Of a DNA stretch of 64,000 nucleotides, positions 60,730-64,000 are shown in pieces. The notes beneath the pieces were generated by a model. It saw only the letters and a list, made by a program, of their open reading frames with translations, had not been told where the DNA came from and did no database searches. Positions within the stretch are counted from its first letter, which is position 1. Each line of letters begins with the position of its first letter. The DNA is taken from assembly GCF_910596095.1 (NCBI RefSeq), contig NC_056551.1, positions 12,541,501 to 12,605,500 of the forward strand. The letters run 5' to 3'. The position numbers and the translations under genes were made by a program. Source of the DNA: Thunnus maccoyii. Lineage: Eukaryota; Chordata; Actinopteri; Scombriformes; Scombridae.

Positions 60730-61780
60730 AATGACACGACACTGACATTTTACACAGTTTCCATTACAACAATGTGACATGTCATACAAACACATTGCAT
60801 AATCAGGGGAGATTACAACATGTCTACTATAACAAACTGAAATAAGTTATTGCTGAAGGTTAACAGAGGTTACTTCCCCAGTGGCCTGGAGAGCTCAGAT
60901 AAATGGGGACACACTTATTAGTACAATCTTGCAAAACATGTTACATGTAACCCATTTTCAAACAGTTGGCTGCAAATGCCTACTTGGATAAAAGTCAAAG
61001 CTTTACACTGCAACCCTGTGAGACCCATGATCAGCATTTATCATCTGGTACATGAAGGTACAGTATATACCCTCTGACCCTAATATGTGAGATATTAAAT
61101 GAATGATAGGCGATGGAAAGATGAGGATAAGAAAGTAGGATAAGCTTTGTCCTGCAAATGAGAGATAATAAAAGTGCACACACACACTTTTTTACTTGTC
61201 AGTCACAATTACACCTGAGGAAGAGCAGACGTCCATTGACACACAGACAAACAGAGCATCATCAGGGCTGTGAAGCTCATATGCTGCTATCGGCTCAAGA
61301 AGAAACATTATCTGTGTTTGTAAGACAGATAAGGGCACACCCAGGATATTATGCCACTTGTCTACTGAAAATTTCAGGCAAACAGAACAGCACTGGGGAC
61401 TTTCTTTTAAAATAAAGGAAGTAAGTACCCAGCCCCTTGTTTTTAGTTTAACCTTTAGATGGTTCTGTGGAGACAGGCAGGAAACTGTAAACGAGCCTGA
61501 CAGTTGCCTAATATCCTTTTGTCCTCCACTATGTTTTTTTTTTAAAAAGTGGGTGGGTTTAACAAGAGAGAACTTCAGGGGGAGGTTACCACAGAGATAT
61601 GTCATATTTTGGGTTGAATTCAATGGACAGGCCTGTTATAAAAGTGGAGTCTGATAAACTAAATACATCATTTTTTTTAGTCACACTTTCACTTTGATAA
61701 AATGCATTTACTTAACCGTTTCATTCCACACAATTAATACTATAACTTTGACGTATCTGTATACCTCTTTTGACTTTTCA
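60730..61780. other. Intergenic, nothing recognised
   Basis: No coding or repeat signal was seen with confidence. Confidence 0.4.
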
Positions 61781-61789
61781 GATAACACT

Positions 61790-62750
61790 TTAAGTCCTCC
61801 TATTTAGCATTTACAAGCAATACATAAACATTTAATAAATGGTTTATAAGACACTAGTTTAATTTAGTTCTAAGCAGATGTAAGTTTATTAATACATGTC
61901 AGTAACTTCTCGCTGTTGGCACCCATAAGTGACGGCTGTTGTATAAACAGATAATGGATGACACTATAGTAAAACACAGTTGTAATACTATAAACTATGT
62001 TTTCATAGCAGAAGTTATAATTGTTATAATGAATACTGTACATTAAAGGCATACTATGCAGGATTTTCCTAAAAACAATGTAGACTCATACAAAAATAAT
62101 CCCTCTCAATCATCACTTATGACCCACTAGAAGTGTGTGGTAGTGTATATATCTACAGAGACTCTGTCCTCTGCCTGTATTTCCATATTATTTTGCTGTG
62201 TTCGGGACGTTTCTGGGCGTCAACCTTTGGACAGTGGGTATGTAGTCCCCAGCCAATAACAGCATGCAGGGTGTGAGGTTGGGACTCCATAAAAATGTAG
62301 CGACCAGATTACATTGTCTCTCTCTCCTCTGCTCTCTGTCTGTGTCTGTTTGAGCGAGGGCAGGACTGAGCTACATACACACACAGAGCAGAGGCCACAG
62401 CAGACAGGGTGAAGCTCTGCATTCACATAAAATCCAACAATGCTTTAAAATAACATTTTATTTATCTGATTCACTACTTTGTTCTCGCTACTGCCACTCC
62501 CTCTCTTCATTCACTCTTTAGCTCGCTTGACCACTGCCCTCTCTGCTCTCTCTCTCGCTCTGGTGCTGTTGGGCCCGAGGAGGAGGGGCCAACTTTGAAT
62601 GTTGTGTTTACAAACACCAACCGACAATCCCACATAGTATGCCTTTAATAAACACTTAGAAATGTCCTCATATCTGCTTATAGCAGTATCATATAAGCCA
62701 TTTATTAAATGTTTATATACTGCTTATAAATGCTAAATATGGGTACTTAA
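61790..62750. mobile_element. Outer inverted-repeat element split by a nested MITE
   Basis: The arms at 61790-61843 and 62697-62750 are imperfect reverse complements. They share 'tatttagcattta.aagca.ta' and 'taaacatttaataaatgg'. The MITE at 62043-62648 lies between them, so this is an older AT-rich element into which a younger one inserted. Confidence 0.7.
62043..62648. mobile_element. TTAA-flanked MITE, nested
   Basis: The element starts TTAA-AGGCATACTATG and ends CATAGTATGCCT-TTAA, with 12 of 12 terminal bases inverted-repeat matched and an exact TTAA on both sides. The 600-base interior has CT-rich blocks but no transposase. Confidence 0.85.
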
Positions 62751-62809
62751 CCAGTTTTCCTAGTGGGATTAGAGGTGACATAGCAACATACTGGTCTGAG
62801 TGCCTCATT

Positions 62810-64000
62810 TATAATAATAATAATAATAATACATTTAATTAGTACCGCAGTTTTTATTCATAGTGAACTCAACTCGAAGTGCTACAGTATTAATAACACA
62901 GAACAAGCAACAAAGAGAGTAATAAAGAGTTAAGATTAAAAAGCCTTCCTGAATAGAAAGGTTTTTAGACCTTTTAAAAAAAAAAAAAAAAAAAAAAAAA
63001 GAGTCTAGGGGTCTGTGCTGCCCTCAAATGGTTAGGAAGGCTGTTTCACAAGCATGGTGCAGTAGAGCAAAAGGCTCGATCTCCCATGCTATGGAACTTC
63101 TGAAGGTTTGGGTGGAAGTTTGTGGTGTGATCAGTTCCTGTAGATAGGGAGCCGCATATCCGTTGAAACCAGAATTGATGTTACATGTTTGTGTTTTTGC
63201 ACTCTCATCAGATCCTGGCAGCACTGCTCTGAATGTACTGTGACTTCTGGATGCAAGGGATCCCTGTGAAGAGCACACTGCAGTAGTCCAGTCTTGAAAG
63301 AGATAAAGGCCGAGACAGGTTTCTCTGCATCTGACAGGGTTAGAGAGGGGTGAAGTTATGTGGAATTATGTGTAGGTGGAGAGATGTTTTTGGAATTGTA
63401 GAAAAAGGTTTTGCATAGATGTCTTATATAGTCACCAAAAGTCAGCTGAGGGTCAAACACCCAGATTAGTGACTGAGGAGGAAAGGAGGATGTCATGGCT
63501 GTCAAAGGTGAGATGAGGTATAAAGTGAGCTTCAGTTTTGTTGCTGTTTAACTGGAGGAAATTTGTGCTCATCCAGTCCTTTGTCTCCTCAAGACAGGTG
63601 CTGAGACATGACATGGCTGCAGAAGGGCTTGGAGCAGTTTTGATGTACAGCTGGGTATCATCAGCATAGCAATGAAAAGACATCTCATGTCTGCTGATGA
63701 CACGTCCACGAGGGAGTATCTAGAGGGTAAACAGGATGGGGCCGAGAACCGACCCTTACGGAACAGCACAGGTGACGGGGAGCGATCTAGACCTGCATCC
63801 TCCCAGTGAGACATACTCAGTCCTACCAGAAATGTAGGAGTAAAACCACTAAGTGCAGAGTCTGACAGACCAATTCTGGTGTGGAGGCGCTCTAAGAGGA
63901 TAGTGTGATCCACTGTGTCAAATGTAGCACTCAGGTCAAGGAGAATCAGGAGTGAAGGGGACCATGTATCAGCTGCCATCAGCAGGTCATTCACAACCCT
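62810..64000 (-). mobile_element. L2/CR1-like LINE fragment with reverse transcriptase, cut by the window end
   Basis: Minus-strand frames encode LLILLDLSATFDTVDHTILL (about 63950-63890), a 'GSVLGPILF' region and FHCYADDTQLYI (about 63680-63645), which are the reverse transcriptase motifs with the catalytic YADD. The C-terminal part down to about 63020 is degraded, with stops and frameshifts, and a poly-A of about 28 bases lies at 62973-63000. The 5' part lies beyond the window. The copy is inactive. Confidence 0.85.

Noticed and set aside
1-64000. CRISPR arrays, bacterial operons, riboswitches
   Set aside because: The window is clearly eukaryotic; tandem repeats seen are microsatellites or transposon pieces without spacer structure.

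Overview
This window looks like nuclear DNA from a teleost fish, probably a percomorph. The genes have many short exons with GT-AG introns. The sequence is dense in (CA)n, (GA)n and (GATA)n microsatellites and carries many teleost-type transposon relics: Tc1/mariner, TTAA-flanked MITEs, L2/CR1-like and L1/Tx1-like LINEs, and a tRNA-type SINE. The gene order is Kunitz/bikunin and lipocalin genes next to a fatty-acid transport protein gene. Every exon below was placed by hand from splice sites, reading phase and family similarity.

Layout. 1-13.4 kb: no gene seen; microsatellites and transposon fragments. 13.4-14.0 kb (-): a broken Kunitz gene copy. 15.37-17.97 kb (+): a secreted protein with three Kunitz domains. 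18.77-19.76 kb: an inverted-repeat transposon. 21.0-26.1 kb (-): ambp, which encodes alpha-1-microglobulin fused to the two-Kunitz inhibitor bikunin; 10 coding exons, 354 aa. 27.6-30.9 kb (-): an ambp-derived lipocalin without Kunitz domains, 204 aa. 32.4-36.1 kb (-): an L-PGDS-like lipocalin, 187 aa. 36-42.5 kb: no coding exon; a strong CTCF-like motif, a poly(A) signal and a poly-C run. 42.5-59.2 kb (-): slc27a4 (FATP4), 13 coding exons giving exactly 643 aa, plus a non-coding first exon in a CpG-rich promoter. 59.9-64 kb: nested MITEs and a LINE fragment cut by the window edge.

The most notable feature is the ambp neighbourhood. Three adjacent genes share nearly the same signal-peptide exon. 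One keeps the whole lipocalin-linker-Kunitz architecture. One keeps only the lipocalin, with a remnant of the linker/protease-site exon out of frame. One keeps only the signal exon, the linker exon and Kunitz exons, now three in tandem. This looks like a natural fission of the ambp fusion gene by duplication and complementary exon loss. The Kunitz P1 residues also differ: lysine in two free-standing domains, non-basic residues in both domains of the fused gene. Products of these genes are expected to be secreted, by analogy with plasma alpha-1-microglobulin, bikunin and L-PGDS. slc27a4 is a membrane acyl-CoA synthetase/fatty-acid uptake gene that happens to be adjacent.
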